A stretch of DNA of 64,000 nucleotides from Streptomyces sp. H27-C3 (GTDB taxonomy: Bacteria; Actinomycetota; Actinomycetes; Streptomycetales; Streptomycetaceae): assembly GCF_030063415.1 (NCBI RefSeq), contig NZ_JASITA010000015.1:67524-131523 (forward strand), written 5' to 3'. Each line of letters starts with the position of its first letter. Position 1 is the stretch's first letter. A program made the translations under genes and the position numbers. Positions 7,741 to 16,533 of this stretch are shown here, in pieces. The notes under the pieces are model-generated. The model did no database searches, was not told the DNA's origin, and worked only from the letters and a program-made list of their open reading frames with translations.

Positions 7741-8486
7741 GCACGGCGGAACTGCATACGCTGACCGGCGCCTACGCGCTGCACGCACTGGCTCCCGATG
7801 AGCGCACGGAATTCGAGCGGCACCTGGAGGACTGCCCGGCCTGCGCCCAGGAGGTCGCCGAACTGACCGCCACGGCGGCCCGACTGGGTCTGGCCATGAC
7901 CCGGACGCCACCCGCCACGCTCAAGGGCCAGGTGATGCGGCAGATCTCCACCGAGCGCCAGGAGCCCCCCAGAGTCCCGAGGCCCGTCCCGGCGACCGGC
8001 GCACGCCGGGCGCGCGTGCTGCCCCGCTTCGCACTGGCCGCCTGTCTGGCCGCTGCCGCCTCGTTCGGGGGGATCGCGGTGTGGCAGAACCAGGAGGCCC
8101 GTGACGCACAAACCCAGGCCCAGCAGTCGCAGCGCCAGGCCGAGGCACTGGCCACGGTGCTCGCCGCGCCGGACGCCAAGGTCAGCACCGGAAAGCTGAC
8201 GGACGGTGCGACCGGCACCGTGGTCGTCTCACGCGACCGCAACAAGGCGGCCTTCCTGGCCTCCGGGATGCCCAAGCCGCCCAGCGGCAAGGTCTACCAG
8301 CTGTGGTTCAACGACAAGGGCACCATGCGCTCGGCCGGTCTGATGGACCTCGCGTCCTCCTCCGGCGGCGTGCTGATGGACGGGCCCGTCGACGCGGCCT
8401 CCGGCATGGGCATCACGGTCGAGCCCGCGGGAGGCTCGCCCGAACCGACCTCCGATCCGCTGGCCCTGATGAACTTCCCCGCGTAA
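7737..8486 (+). CDS. rskA: RskA-type membrane anti-sigma factor
   Basis: A 249-residue protein. The N-terminal cytosolic anti-sigma domain has a zinc-finger-like HxxxCxxC (HLEDCPAC, about residues 29-36). A single membrane helix lies at about 95-118 (LPRFALAACLAAAASFGGI). The extracellular part (about 140-249) carries the RskA C-terminal fold (GKVYQLWFNDKG, GITVEPAGGSPEPT). It should hold the sigma factor at the membrane until released, in M. tuberculosis by regulated proteolysis. The start overlaps the sigma stop by 4 nt. The M50 site-2 protease at 35.4 kb is not an obvious partner. Confidence 0.9.
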   Translation: MSTAELHTLTGAYALHALAPDERTEFERHLEDCPACAQEVAELTATAARLGLAMTRTPPATLKGQVMRQISTERQEPPRVPRPVPATGARRARVLPRFALAACLAAAASFGGIAVWQNQEARDAQTQAQQSQRQAEALATVLAAPDAKVSTGKLTDGATGTVVVSRDRNKAAFLASGMPKPPSGKVYQLWFNDKGTMRSAGLMDLASSSGGVLMDGPVDAASGMGITVEPAGGSPEPTSDPLALMNFPA

Positions 8487-8548
8487 CCAGCCGTCCGGGC
8501 TGCGGAGCGGCACGGCAGAACAGCGCGAAGAACGAAAAGGAACCCCTC

Positions 8549-9910
8549 ATGAGTGTCGCCGTGGTGCTCTTCACCTCCGATCTGCGCGTGCACGACCAGC
8601 CGGTACTGCGGGCCGGCCTGCGCGCAGCGGACGAGGTCGTCCCCCTCTTCGTCCTGGACCCGGGCGTGCGCAAGGCGGGCTTCGACGCCCCCAACCGCAG
8701 CGCCTTCCTGGCCGATTGCCTGGCCGGCCTGGACGGCGCGCTGCGCGAGCGGGGCGGGCGGCTGGTGGTCCGGGCGGGCGACGTGGTGGAGCAGGTCTGC
8801 CGGGTGGTGACGGAGAGCGGGGCGCGGGAGGTGCACGTCGCGGCGGGCGTGAGCGGCTACGCGCTGCGCCGGGAGGAGGCACTGCGCACCGCCCTGGAGC
8901 CCCTGCGGTGCGCGCTCCTTGTGCACGACGCCGTGATCACGGCGCTGCCGCCGGGGCAGGTCACCCCGGCGGGCCGTGACCACTTCGCCGTGTTCACGCC
9001 GTACTTCCGCAAGTGGGAGGCGGCCGGGACACGCGAGACCCTGGCCGCTCCGCGCACCGTGCGGGTCCCGGAGATCGCCGGCCGCCCGCTGCCCCCACGC
9101 GACGCCGTCACCGGGGTCTCCCCGGGGCTGGTGCTGGGCGGTGAGCGCCAGGGCCGGGCCCTGCTGCGCGGCTGGCTGGCGGACGCCGTCACGGCGTACG
9201 AGGAGCGCCACGACGACCTGCCCGGCGACGCCACTTCGCGGCTATCGCCCTACCTCCACTTCGGGTGCCTGTCGGCGGCCGAGCTGGTCCACCGGGCGCG
9301 GAGCAAGGGCGGCCCTGGCGCGGATGCCTTCGTACGGCAGCTGGCCTGGCGGGACTTCCACCACCAGGTCCTCGCGGCCCGCCCGGCCGCCTCTTGGGCC
9401 GACTACCGCACACGCGGCGACCACTGGCGTGCGGACAAGGACGAGATCTCCGCCTGGCAGGAGGGCCGCACCGGGTATCCGGTGGTGGACGCGGCCATGC
9501 GCCAGTTGCTGCACGAGGGCTGGATGCACAACCGGGGCCGGCTGCTGGTGGCGAGCTTCCTGACCAAGACCCTGTATGTGGACTGGCGGATTGGCGCCCG
9601 CCACTTCCTGGGCCTCCTGGTGGACGGGGACCTGGCGAACAACCAGCTCAACTGGCAGTGGGCGGCGGGCACCGGCACCGACACCCGCCCCAACCGCATC
9701 CTCAATCCGCTCACCCAGGCCAAGCGCTTCGACCCCCGCGGCGACTACGTACGACGCTGGGTTCCCGAGCTGGCCGAGCTCGCGGGTGCGGCCGTCCACC
9801 AGCCGTGGAAGCTCCCCGCGCCCGACCGCGCCCGCCTCGGCTATCCGGAGCCGATCGTGGACCTCGCGGACGGCCGGAGCAGGTTCGAGCAGGCACGCGG
9901 ACTGGGCTGA
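8549..9910 (+). CDS. phr: deoxyribodipyrimidine photolyase (class I CPD photolyase / cryptochrome family)
   Basis: A 453-residue protein. The N-terminal antenna-chromophore domain (FTSDLRVHDQPVL, AADEVVPLFVLDP) is followed by the FAD-binding catalytic domain with LSPYLHFGCLSAAELV, WRDFHHQVL, GRTGYPVVDAAMRQL, MHNRGRLLVASF and NWQWAAGTGTD. The enzyme uses blue light to split UV-induced pyrimidine dimers. The ATG at 8549 follows AAAAGGAA. It lies 62 nt behind rskA with no hairpin between, so it is probably the third gene of the sigK operon. That would place light-dependent repair under the envelope/redox-type ECF system. Confidence 0.94.
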   Translation: MSVAVVLFTSDLRVHDQPVLRAGLRAADEVVPLFVLDPGVRKAGFDAPNRSAFLADCLAGLDGALRERGGRLVVRAGDVVEQVCRVVTESGAREVHVAAGVSGYALRREEALRTALEPLRCALLVHDAVITALPPGQVTPAGRDHFAVFTPYFRKWEAAGTRETLAAPRTVRVPEIAGRPLPPRDAVTGVSPGLVLGGERQGRALLRGWLADAVTAYEERHDDLPGDATSRLSPYLHFGCLSAAELVHRARSKGGPGADAFVRQLAWRDFHHQVLAARPAASWADYRTRGDHWRADKDEISAWQEGRTGYPVVDAAMRQLLHEGWMHNRGRLLVASFLTKTLYVDWRIGARHFLGLLVDGDLANNQLNWQWAAGTGTDTRPNRILNPLTQAKRFDPRGDYVRRWVPELAELAGAAVHQPWKLPAPDRARLGYPEPIVDLADGRSRFEQARGLG

Positions 9911-9967
9911 CGCCACGGGCGAATTATTCGCTCGGTGGTACGAGAAGTAATTCCTTCGAGGGAACGA

Positions 9968-9996
9968 CCAATCCGAGGGCGGCCCGGCCCCGAATA
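9968..9996 (+). promoter_or_regulatory. probable SigK-type ECF promoter upstream of the fasciclin gene
   Basis: CCAATCC, 15 nt, CCGAATA: identical in both elements and spacer length to the sigK promoter at 7079-7107 (the match extends to GACCAATCC). The next gene starts about 300 nt downstream, so the transcript would have a long leader. Confidence 0.68.
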
Positions 9997-10002
9997 ACGG
10001 GT

Positions 10003-10233
10003 GTGAGCCAAGATCAGGAAGTTCCGGCAGCACGGGGCGGCGCCCCGGGCAGGACCGCGCGCCCGGCGCGTGTCCGCCCCGCCGCTCCGGGCGGATCAGC
10101 CGGGGACTTCCGATGCGCGAGGACCGGCGCGAAGCCGTCCTCGCAGGGCGACCGGCCGACCAGCCGGACACCCGCTCGCCGCACGGCACGAGCGAGGTAC
10201 AGGTGCGGGCCGGCAGCAGGTGGTCCCCCGTGA
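10003..10233 (+). other. fasciclin leader region with a possible leaderless 76-codon ORF
   Basis: The 394-nt gap 9911-10304 holds the ECF promoter and a long leader. A GTG 6 nt after the -10 element opens a 76-codon frame ending at 10233. The product is rich in Arg, Pro, Ala and Gly with no recognisable domain, so it may be a fortuitous open frame in GC-rich DNA. The position of the GTG at the expected transcription start mirrors the sigK leader and is the only reason to list it. Confidence 0.2.
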
Positions 10234-10304
10234 CATAGGCCCACCGGCCACGCGCCACCGCACCTCACGTTCCGTACACACACCACCCCCTCAAGGAGTA
10301 CGTC

Positions 10305-10949
10305 ATGAACACCACTCGCTTCCAGCGCATCGCCCTCGCCGTCGTCGGCGCCGCAGTTCTTCCGCTGTCGCTGACGGCCTGCTCCAGCGACGACGGCAAG
10401 GACACCAAGGCCGACTCCACCCCGACGGCCGCCGAGGAGAAGTCGACTCCCCCCGCCGACGACGCCGCCATGACGGACAAGCCCTTCGGCCCCGCCTGTG
10501 CGGGTGTCCCGGCCGACGGCGCCGGCAGCTTCGACGGCATGGCCAAGGACCCGGTCGCCACCGCAGCGTCGAACAACCCCGAGCTGTCCACCCTGGTCAC
10601 CGCCGTCAAGAAGGCCGGCCTGGTCGACACGCTGAACAACGCCAAGAACATCACGGTGTTCGCGCCGACCAACGCCGCCTTCGCGAAGATCCCGAAGGCC
10701 GACCTGGACAAGGTCCTCGCCGACAAGGCCACCCTCACCAAGATCCTCACCTACCACGTCGTCGGTGAGAAGCTCGCTCCCAAGCAGCTCGAGAAGGGCA
10801 CCTACCCCACCCTCGAGAAGAGCACCCTGGCCACTGCAGGCTCGGGCGAGTCCTACACCGTGAACGACACCTCCAAGGTCGTCTGCGGCAACGTCCCCAC
10901 CGCCAACGCCACGGTTCACATCATCGACACCGTCCTGATGCCCAAGTAG
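10305..10949 (+). CDS. secreted fasciclin-domain (FAS1) lipoprotein, MPT83/MPT70-like
   Basis: A 214-residue protein. It has an N-terminal signal peptide with lipobox LTAC (Cys at about residue 26), an acidic Ser/Thr/Pro linker, then a FAS1 domain at about 75-212 with ELSTLVTAVKKAGLVDTLN, ITVFAPTNAAFAKIP, LTYHVVGEKL and the C-terminal VHIIDTVLMPK. FAS1 proteins are extracellular adhesion-type domains. M. tuberculosis SigK controls the homologous MPT70/MPT83 antigens, and the shared promoter here suggests the same wiring. The ATG at 10305 follows AAGGAG at 6 nt. Confidence 0.93.
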   Translation: MNTTRFQRIALAVVGAAVLPLSLTACSSDDGKDTKADSTPTAAEEKSTPPADDAAMTDKPFGPACAGVPADGAGSFDGMAKDPVATAASNNPELSTLVTAVKKAGLVDTLNNAKNITVFAPTNAAFAKIPKADLDKVLADKATLTKILTYHVVGEKLAPKQLEKGTYPTLEKSTLATAGSGESYTVNDTSKVVCGNVPTANATVHIIDTVLMPK

Positions 10950-10964
10950 TAGCCGACGCCCAGC

Positions 10965-10988
10965 CATCAGGCCGAAGCGGCCTTGATG
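10965..10988 (+). terminator. weak hairpin after the fasciclin gene
   Basis: An inverted repeat of about 10 bp with one bulge (CATCAGGCCG...CGGCCTTGATG) lies 16 nt after the stop codon. No U run follows. Confidence 0.4.
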
Positions 10989-11950
10989 CCGGAGCAACCG
11001 GCCCGCGACGCATCGCTGCCCCATCCCCCTTACGCCTGCCCGGTGAACCTGACGGACCGGGCGGGCCGGGTGGTGGGGACAGTCGTCGGTTCGGCGGTCG
11101 GGGACGCGCTGGGCGCGCCCTTCGAGTTCGGACTCGCGGGTGCGCTCTCCGAGCGCTTCCCCGACGGCGTCGCCACGATGTGCGGGGGCGGCGGCTGGGA
11201 CCCCGGCGAGGCCACCGACGACACACAGATGGCGGTGCTCGTCGGAGAGTCCCTGCTGGAGTGCGACGGTCTGCGACTGCCGGACGTCTTCCGGCGGTTC
11301 CAGCGCTGGGCCGCCGGCGACCCAAGGACATCGGGCTCCAGACGGAGGACGTCCTGACCAACGGCGAGCCGTGGGACTTCGCGACCGCGCCGCATTTCCA
11401 GCTCAACGGGCGGCCCGCGGGCAACCGTTCGCTGATGCGGGCCGCCACCTCCGCCGTGTACTTCGCCGGTGCGGGCCAGGAAGCCACGATGGGCGCCGCC
11501 CGGAGCATCGCGGCCCTCACCCACGGGGATCGCGCGGCCTGGGAAGGCACCGCGATCTTCCACGACTTGGTACGAGTCGCCCTGGACGGCGCCGGTCCGC
11601 TCGCCGCCGTCCAGGGCGCTCTCGCGCGCGTCCACCCGGATTCACCGCGCCCGGTGGTCCACCGTGCTCGCGCCGGGCTGGCATCCGGACGACGCCACCG
11701 AGTTCAACGGCGCGGTCTGGCCGTGCCTGGGCTCCGCGCTGTGGGCGCTGCGCACGACCGGCGGCTCGAGGACGCGCTGTGCGCCGCGATCGACCTGGGT
11801 GGGGAACGGACACGGTGGCGGCGGTCACGGGCGGCCTCGCGGGCGCGGTGTACGGCGCCTCGGCCGTCCCGGAACGGTGGACCGGCCCGCTCCATGTGCC
11901 GCTGCCCGGGTACGACGGGCGCGTGCTGCGCGCCGCGGATCTCGCCGAGC
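10986..11950 (+). pseudogene. ADP-ribosylglycohydrolase, multiply frameshifted and 3'-truncated
   Basis: Strong family motifs are spread over several frames: VVGSAVGDALGAPFEFG and EATDDTQMAVLV (frame of 10986 to about 11325), then LTNGEPWDF, GNRSLMRAATSAVYFAGAG and AALTHGDRAAWEG (about 11328-11650), EFNGAVWPCLGSALWAL (about 11655-11755), LEDALCAAIDLGG (about 11765-11805) and TDTVAAVTGGLAGAVYGASAVPERW (about 11808-11945). At least four frame changes are needed; the first fits loss of one C in GACCCAAG. The gene ends at the point where the P450 remnant begins on the other strand. In life these enzymes remove ADP-ribose with two Mg ions. Some indels could be sequencing errors, but the shared truncation argues for decay. 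Confidence 0.85.
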
Positions 11951-12852
11951 ACCCGCTCCAGCTCCTCGGCCAGTGCCGCCCGCACCCGCGGATCGCGCGC
12001 GAGCAGATACCAGGCACACACCAGCGTGCTGCTGGTCGTCTCGTGCCCGGCGATGTACAGGGTGACGGTCTCGTCGCGGATCTCGTCGTCCGAGAGGCGG
12101 GCTCCGGTCTCGTCCTGCGCGGCGAGCAGCCGGCTCAGCAGGTCGGGCCGTTCGCCGTCGCCGCTCCGGTGCCGCTCGACCACCTGGGCGACCTCCGCGT
12201 CGATGACCGCTGCGGCCCGGTTGATACGGGCCCGCCCCGGCGTCGGCACCCAGTCGGGCAGCAGGGCGCCGATCCCGCTGAACTCCGCGCCTATCTCCTG
12301 CTGCGCCACATCCATCGCCCGGCCGATCGCCTCGGCGTCGGCCGCGGTGCCCGCGCCGAAGACGGTGCGTACGGCGATCCGCTGGGTCAGGACGGCCATC
12401 TCGCGCTTGATGTCGACGCGTTCACCGTCCGACCAGCCGTCCGCGAGCTCAACGGCGCACTCCGTCATGGTGGTCGCGTAGGACCGTACCTGCTTGGGGC
12501 GGACCGAAGGCTGCACCAACGACCGCTTGCCCCGCCAGTCGGGGCCACGGGCCACGATCACCCCATTGCCCATCAACGTCCGGAAGGCGATGCCCAGTTC
12601 GGGCTGGTCGAAGCTCCGCTCGACCTCGGTGATCAGCTCACCGACGAGCTGCGGATCGGCGACAAACAGACACGGCGTGCGGCCGAACCGCCACCGCACC
12701 AGGTCCCCGTACCTCCGCAGCCGCTCGAAGAAGGCCAGCGGGTTCTTACCGAACTGCGCCAGGTTGCCGAGGAACGGCAGCCCGCGCGGCCCCGGCACGG
12801 TCCGGTACTCCTGCGGCTGTACGTCGACGGCCGCACCGGCGTCCGTGGTCAT
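11945..12852 (-). pseudogene. cytochrome P450, C-terminally truncated
   Basis: About 300 residues read without interruption from the ATG at 12852. They show YRTVPGPRGLPFLGNL (proline-rich entry), RGPDWRGKRSLVQPS and the I-helix oxygen-activation motif AGHETTSST. The P450 sequence stops being recognisable after the block ending AALAEELERVLG, near 11945-11950. The frame continues into antisense of the ADP-ribosylglycohydrolase. The ExxR motif and the haem-ligand Cys region (FxxGxxxCxG), about the last 140-150 residues of the family, are missing. The product cannot bind haem normally. Confidence 0.88.
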
Positions 12853-13060
12853 GTTGGGGTCTCCCCTGCTCGGATGGCGCGCAGTGGGTGCTGCGCGCGA
12901 CTGACCCCATCGAAGCCGACGGGTCCGACACGCCACCAGCCCCTGTGGACAACTCCACCGGCCGGATGGCTGGTTGACGCCCGCCTCCGGACAAAAACGC
13001 CGGTGCGCCGCCCCCGAAAAGAGGGACGGTGCACCGGCGTTCCGCAACTTCCGGTCGGCC

Positions 13061-15877
13061 TCAGCCCACCGACGAGTACGCGACGACGCCGCGCAGCACG
13101 GCTTCGACGGCCTTGCGAGCGTTCTTCGCGACCGTACTGCCGTCGTGCGGCGCTGCCGCCGCGACCTGGCCCAGCACATCGATGACCTGCTTGCACCAGC
13201 GGACGAAGTCGCCGGCCGGCATCTCGGCCTCGCGCAGCACTTCGTCGAGCCCCTTCCCTGAGGCCCACATGAACACCGCCCAGGCGAAGCCGAGGTCAGG
13301 TTCGCGCTGCCCGACCCCCTCCGTCTGGTTGATCTCGAAGTCCTCCTCCAGGGCGTCGAGCCTGCCCCAGATGCGGACCATTTCCGCCATGGCGGACTTC
13401 GCGGGACCGGTGGGCAGCTTGGGCGCGACCGCGTCGTCCGACTGCCGCGCCTCGAAGACCAGGGCCGAGACGCACGCGGCCAGTTCGGCCGGGCTGAGTC
13501 CCTCCCACACACCCTCGCGCAGGCACTCCGAAGCCAGCAGATCGAGCTCGCCGTACAGCCTGGCGAGGCGCTTGCCGTGCTCGGTGGCCTTGTCGCCGCG
13601 CAGATAGTCGAGCTCGGTCAGCAGGGCGTAGATCCGGTCGAAGGTACGGGCGATGGTGTTCGTCCGGCCCTCGATGCGCCGCTCCAGCTGCCGCGTGTCC
13701 CGCTGCAGCCGGTAGAAACGCTCGGCCCAACGAGCGTGGTCCTCGCGCTCGTCGCAGCCGTGGCACGGGTGCGCCCGCAGGGCCGTGCGCAGCCGGGCGA
13801 TCTCACGGTCGTCGGCCGCGACCGCCCGCGGCTTGCGGTGCCGGTCGGGATCGATGTGCCCGGCCTTGGTGCGCAGCGCGGACGCCAGGTCGCGGCGGGA
13901 CTGCGGGCTGCGCGCGTTGAAGGACTTGGGGATCCGCATCCGCTCCAGCGGCTCGACGGGCACCGGGAAGTCGATCGAAGCGAGCCGTTTGACCTGCCGC
14001 TCGGCGGTGATCACCAGAGGCCGGGGGCCGTCGTGGTGCTCCATCCCGCGGTGCCCGTTGGCGCGCCCGGCGGGCAGCCCCGGATCGAGCACCAGCGCCA
14101 GACCGGCGAACTTACCGGTCGGCACATGAATGACGTCACCGATCTTGAGCTTCTCCAGCGAGTTCGCCGCGGCGGCCCTGCGCTGCGCCACCCCCTGCTT
14201 GGCCAGCTCGGTCTCACGGTCCTTGAGCTCGCGGCGCATCCGCGCGTACTCGTCGAAGTCCCCCAGGTGGCAGGTCATGCCCTCCCGGTAGCCCTCGATG
14301 CCCTCTTCGTTCTTCTGGACCTGCTTCGAGATCCCGACGACCGACTTGTCCGCCTGGAACTGCGCGAACGACGTCTCAAGGAGTTCACGCGAGCGGTGCT
14401 GCCCGAACTGCTGCACCAGGTTCACCGCCATGTTGTACGACGGCTTGAAGCTGGACCGCAGCGGATAGGTACGCGTGCCGGCAAGGCCGGCCAGCGCGCC
14501 CGGGTCCATGCCGCGCTGCCACAGCACGACCGCATGGCCCTCGACGTCGATGCCACGGCGTCCCGCACGGCCCGTCAGCTGGGTGTACTCACCGGGTGTG
14601 ATGTCGGCGTGCTGCTCGCCGTTCCACTTGACGAGCTTCTCCAACACCACTGATCTGGCGGGCATGTTGATGCCGAGCGCGAGGGTCTCCGTCGCGAAGA
14701 CCGCCTTGACCAGGTTCTTGACGAACAGCTCCTCGACGACCTCCTTGAAGGTCGGCAGCATGCCCGCGTGGTGCGCGGCGATTCCCCGCTCCAGGCCTTC
14801 GAGCCACTCGTAGTACCCGAGGACATGCAGGTCCTCGTCGGGGATCGACGCCGTGCGCTCCTCGACGATCTCGCGCACCCGCCGGCGCCCGTCCTCGTCG
14901 TTGAGCCGCAGGCCCGCGAACAGGCACTGCTGTACGGCGGCCTCGCAGCCCGCACGGCTGAAGATGAAGGTGATCGCGGGCAGCAGTCCGGCGGAGTCGA
15001 GCCGCTCGATGACCTCGGGCCTGGCGGGCGTCCAGATGCGTCCGCGCGCTCTGCGCTCGCGCTCCCGGTCGGCCTCGCGCGGCTCCCTGCCGCGGCGGCC
15101 ACGCGCGTGGAACGTGGTGCTGTTCTCCGTCCGCGCCATGCGCACCAGGTCGGGGTTGACCTCGCGCCTGCCGCCCCTGCCGTCGTCGGACTCCTCGAAG
15201 AGGTCGTACGTCTTGCGCCCGGCGAGCACGTGCTGCCACAGCGGCACGGGCCGGTGCTCGGAGACGATGACCGCGGTGTCACCGCGAACGGTGTCCAGCC
15301 AGTCGCCGAACTCCTCGGCGTTGGACACGGTCGCCGACAGCGAGACCAGCGTCACCGACTCGGGGAGGTGGATGATCACCTCTTCCCACACGGCTCCGCG
15401 GAAGCGGTCGGAGAGGTAGTGCACCTCGTCCATCACCACATAGCCGAGCCCGAGCAGCGACTGCGAGCCCGCGTACAGCATGTTCCGCAGGACCTCGGTG
15501 GTCATGACGACCACCGGGGCATCGGAGTTGACGCTGTTGTCACCGGTCAGCAGGCCGACCTTGTCGGCGCCGTAACGCCTGACGAGGTCCTGGAACTTCT
15601 GGTTGGACAGCGCCTTGATGGGCGTGGTGTAGAAGCACTTGCGGCCCTCGGCGAGCGCCAGGTGCACGGCGAACTCGCCGACGATCGTCTTGCCCGAGCC
15701 GGTCGGGGCGGCGACAAGCACACCCTTGCCGGACTCAAGGGCCTTGCACGCCTCGATCTGGAACGGGTCGAGATCGAAGTCGTACAGCTCACGGAAGGGT
15801 GCGAGCGCGGTGGCCTGCTCGGCGGTGCGCGCTCGAGCTGCGGCGTACCGCTCAGCTGGGGAGAGTTCCTCTGTCAT
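13061..15877 (-). CDS. helY: DEAD/DEAH-box helicase, HelY/Ski2-Mtr4-like
   Basis: A 938-residue superfamily-2 helicase. Walker A is APTGSGKT (about residue 57), the DEVH box is VMDEVHYL, SLSATVSN is motif III, and QLTGRAGRRGIDVEG is motif VI. The C-terminal ~170 residues form the DSHCT domain typical of Ski2/Mtr4 RNA helicases (MVRIWGRLDALE, GDFVRWCKQVIDVLGQV). Likely role: RNA or structured nucleic-acid unwinding. The ATG at 15877 matches the usual family start; an in-frame ATG at 15910 adds 11 unconserved residues. In M. tuberculosis helY directly follows tatA-tatC, as here apart from the debris patch. Confidence 0.93.
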   Translation of the reverse strand: MTEELSPAERYAAARARTAEQATALAPFRELYDFDLDPFQIEACKALESGKGVLVAAPTGSGKTIVGEFAVHLALAEGRKCFYTTPIKALSNQKFQDLVRRYGADKVGLLTGDNSVNSDAPVVVMTTEVLRNMLYAGSQSLLGLGYVVMDEVHYLSDRFRGAVWEEVIIHLPESVTLVSLSATVSNAEEFGDWLDTVRGDTAVIVSEHRPVPLWQHVLAGRKTYDLFEESDDGRGGRREVNPDLVRMARTENSTTFHARGRRGREPREADRERERRARGRIWTPARPEVIERLDSAGLLPAITFIFSRAGCEAAVQQCLFAGLRLNDEDGRRRVREIVEERTASIPDEDLHVLGYYEWLEGLERGIAAHHAGMLPTFKEVVEELFVKNLVKAVFATETLALGINMPARSVVLEKLVKWNGEQHADITPGEYTQLTGRAGRRGIDVEGHAVVLWQRGMDPGALAGLAGTRTYPLRSSFKPSYNMAVNLVQQFGQHRSRELLETSFAQFQADKSVVGISKQVQKNEEGIEGYREGMTCHLGDFDEYARMRRELKDRETELAKQGVAQRRAAAANSLEKLKIGDVIHVPTGKFAGLALVLDPGLPAGRANGHRGMEHHDGPRPLVITAERQVKRLASIDFPVPVEPLERMRIPKSFNARSPQSRRDLASALRTKAGHIDPDRHRKPRAVAADDREIARLRTALRAHPCHGCDEREDHARWAERFYRLQRDTRQLERRIEGRTNTIARTFDRIYALLTELDYLRGDKATEHGKRLARLYGELDLLASECLREGVWEGLSPAELAACVSALVFEARQSDDAVAPKLPTGPAKSAMAEMVRIWGRLDALEEDFEINQTEGVGQREPDLGFAWAVFMWASGKGLDEVLREAEMPAGDFVRWCKQVIDVLGQVAAAAPHDGSTVAKNARKAVEAVLRGVVAYSSVG

Positions 15878-16139
15878 CTTGTTCAAGAGCCTACCCGCCA
15901 GGTATGACACTCAGCCCGATCATTTACGCCCAGACGGATCGTCGCGCACGAACCCCCGGACAGCGCCAAACACGTACTTCGCGGCAAGCGCCGCCAGCCC
16001 GCCCATACAGTCGGCGCCCTTCGCCACCCGACCGTCTCGACTTGGCATCGCCCACTGAACGACGACCCTCGGATAGAAGGTCGGTCGTCAGGACCATAAC
16101 TCACGGTAAGCGCCAGCCGAGTTGCCCAAAATATCTCCC

Positions 16140-16168
16140 TTGACTACCACTTCACCAATCGGCAAGAT
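16140..16168 (+). promoter_or_regulatory. possible relic promoter of the broken secreted-protein gene
   Basis: TTGACT, 17 nt, CAAGAT, about 42 nt before the ATG at 16210. It resembles a housekeeping promoter with a good -35 and a weak -10. Apart from this, 15911-16209 shows nothing I can assign. Confidence 0.3.
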
Positions 16169-16209
16169 CAGAACGTGGTCACATGATCACTCAGAGATTC
16201 CGCTCAAAC

Positions 16210-16529
16210 ATGAGGACGCACGAAGATTCGTTCGATCCACTTTCGCCGCACCCGCTGCCATTACCGCTCTCGCCCTTGCGGGGTGATAGCTGTACCGACA
16301 CCGGCAGCAGCCGCAGCGGCAACAAAATGCACTGGTGAGCAGCATAAAGAAATAGACACGGTCGGACCCAACCTCGACCTCTATGTCACGCTCTGCATCA
16401 CCCGTGACGGGTCCAACAACAAGGCGACAGTCAAGTTCGCTGGTCGGACGGGGCGGCGGGGCAAGTGCCGACATGGAGAAAATCGACGTCATGCTTCACC
16501 TCCAGCGCAACGAAACCGACTACCGGTAG
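16210..16529 (+). pseudogene. N-terminal part of a small secreted protein, frameshifted
   Basis: An ATG at 16210 followed by a shifted signal peptide (RRFVRSTFAAPAAITALALAG, then VIAVPTPAAAAAATKCTG in another frame) leads into a mature part: GPNLDLYVTLCITRDGSNN, NKATVKF, then after another shift ASADMEKIDVMLHLQRNETDYR and a stop. These blocks look like the N-terminal half of small Cys-containing extracellular proteins found in Streptomyces. At least two frameshifts are needed. The matching C-terminal half appears 470 nt further on (17002-17202), separated by unrelated debris. Confidence 0.6.
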
Positions 16530-16533
16530 TTCG

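Noticed and set aside
11704..13512. 602-codon minus-strand frame spanning helY 3' end and the P450
   Set aside because: Only the part from the ATG at 12852 is P450. Upstream it is a shadow of helY, and after about 11950 it is antisense of the hydrolase.
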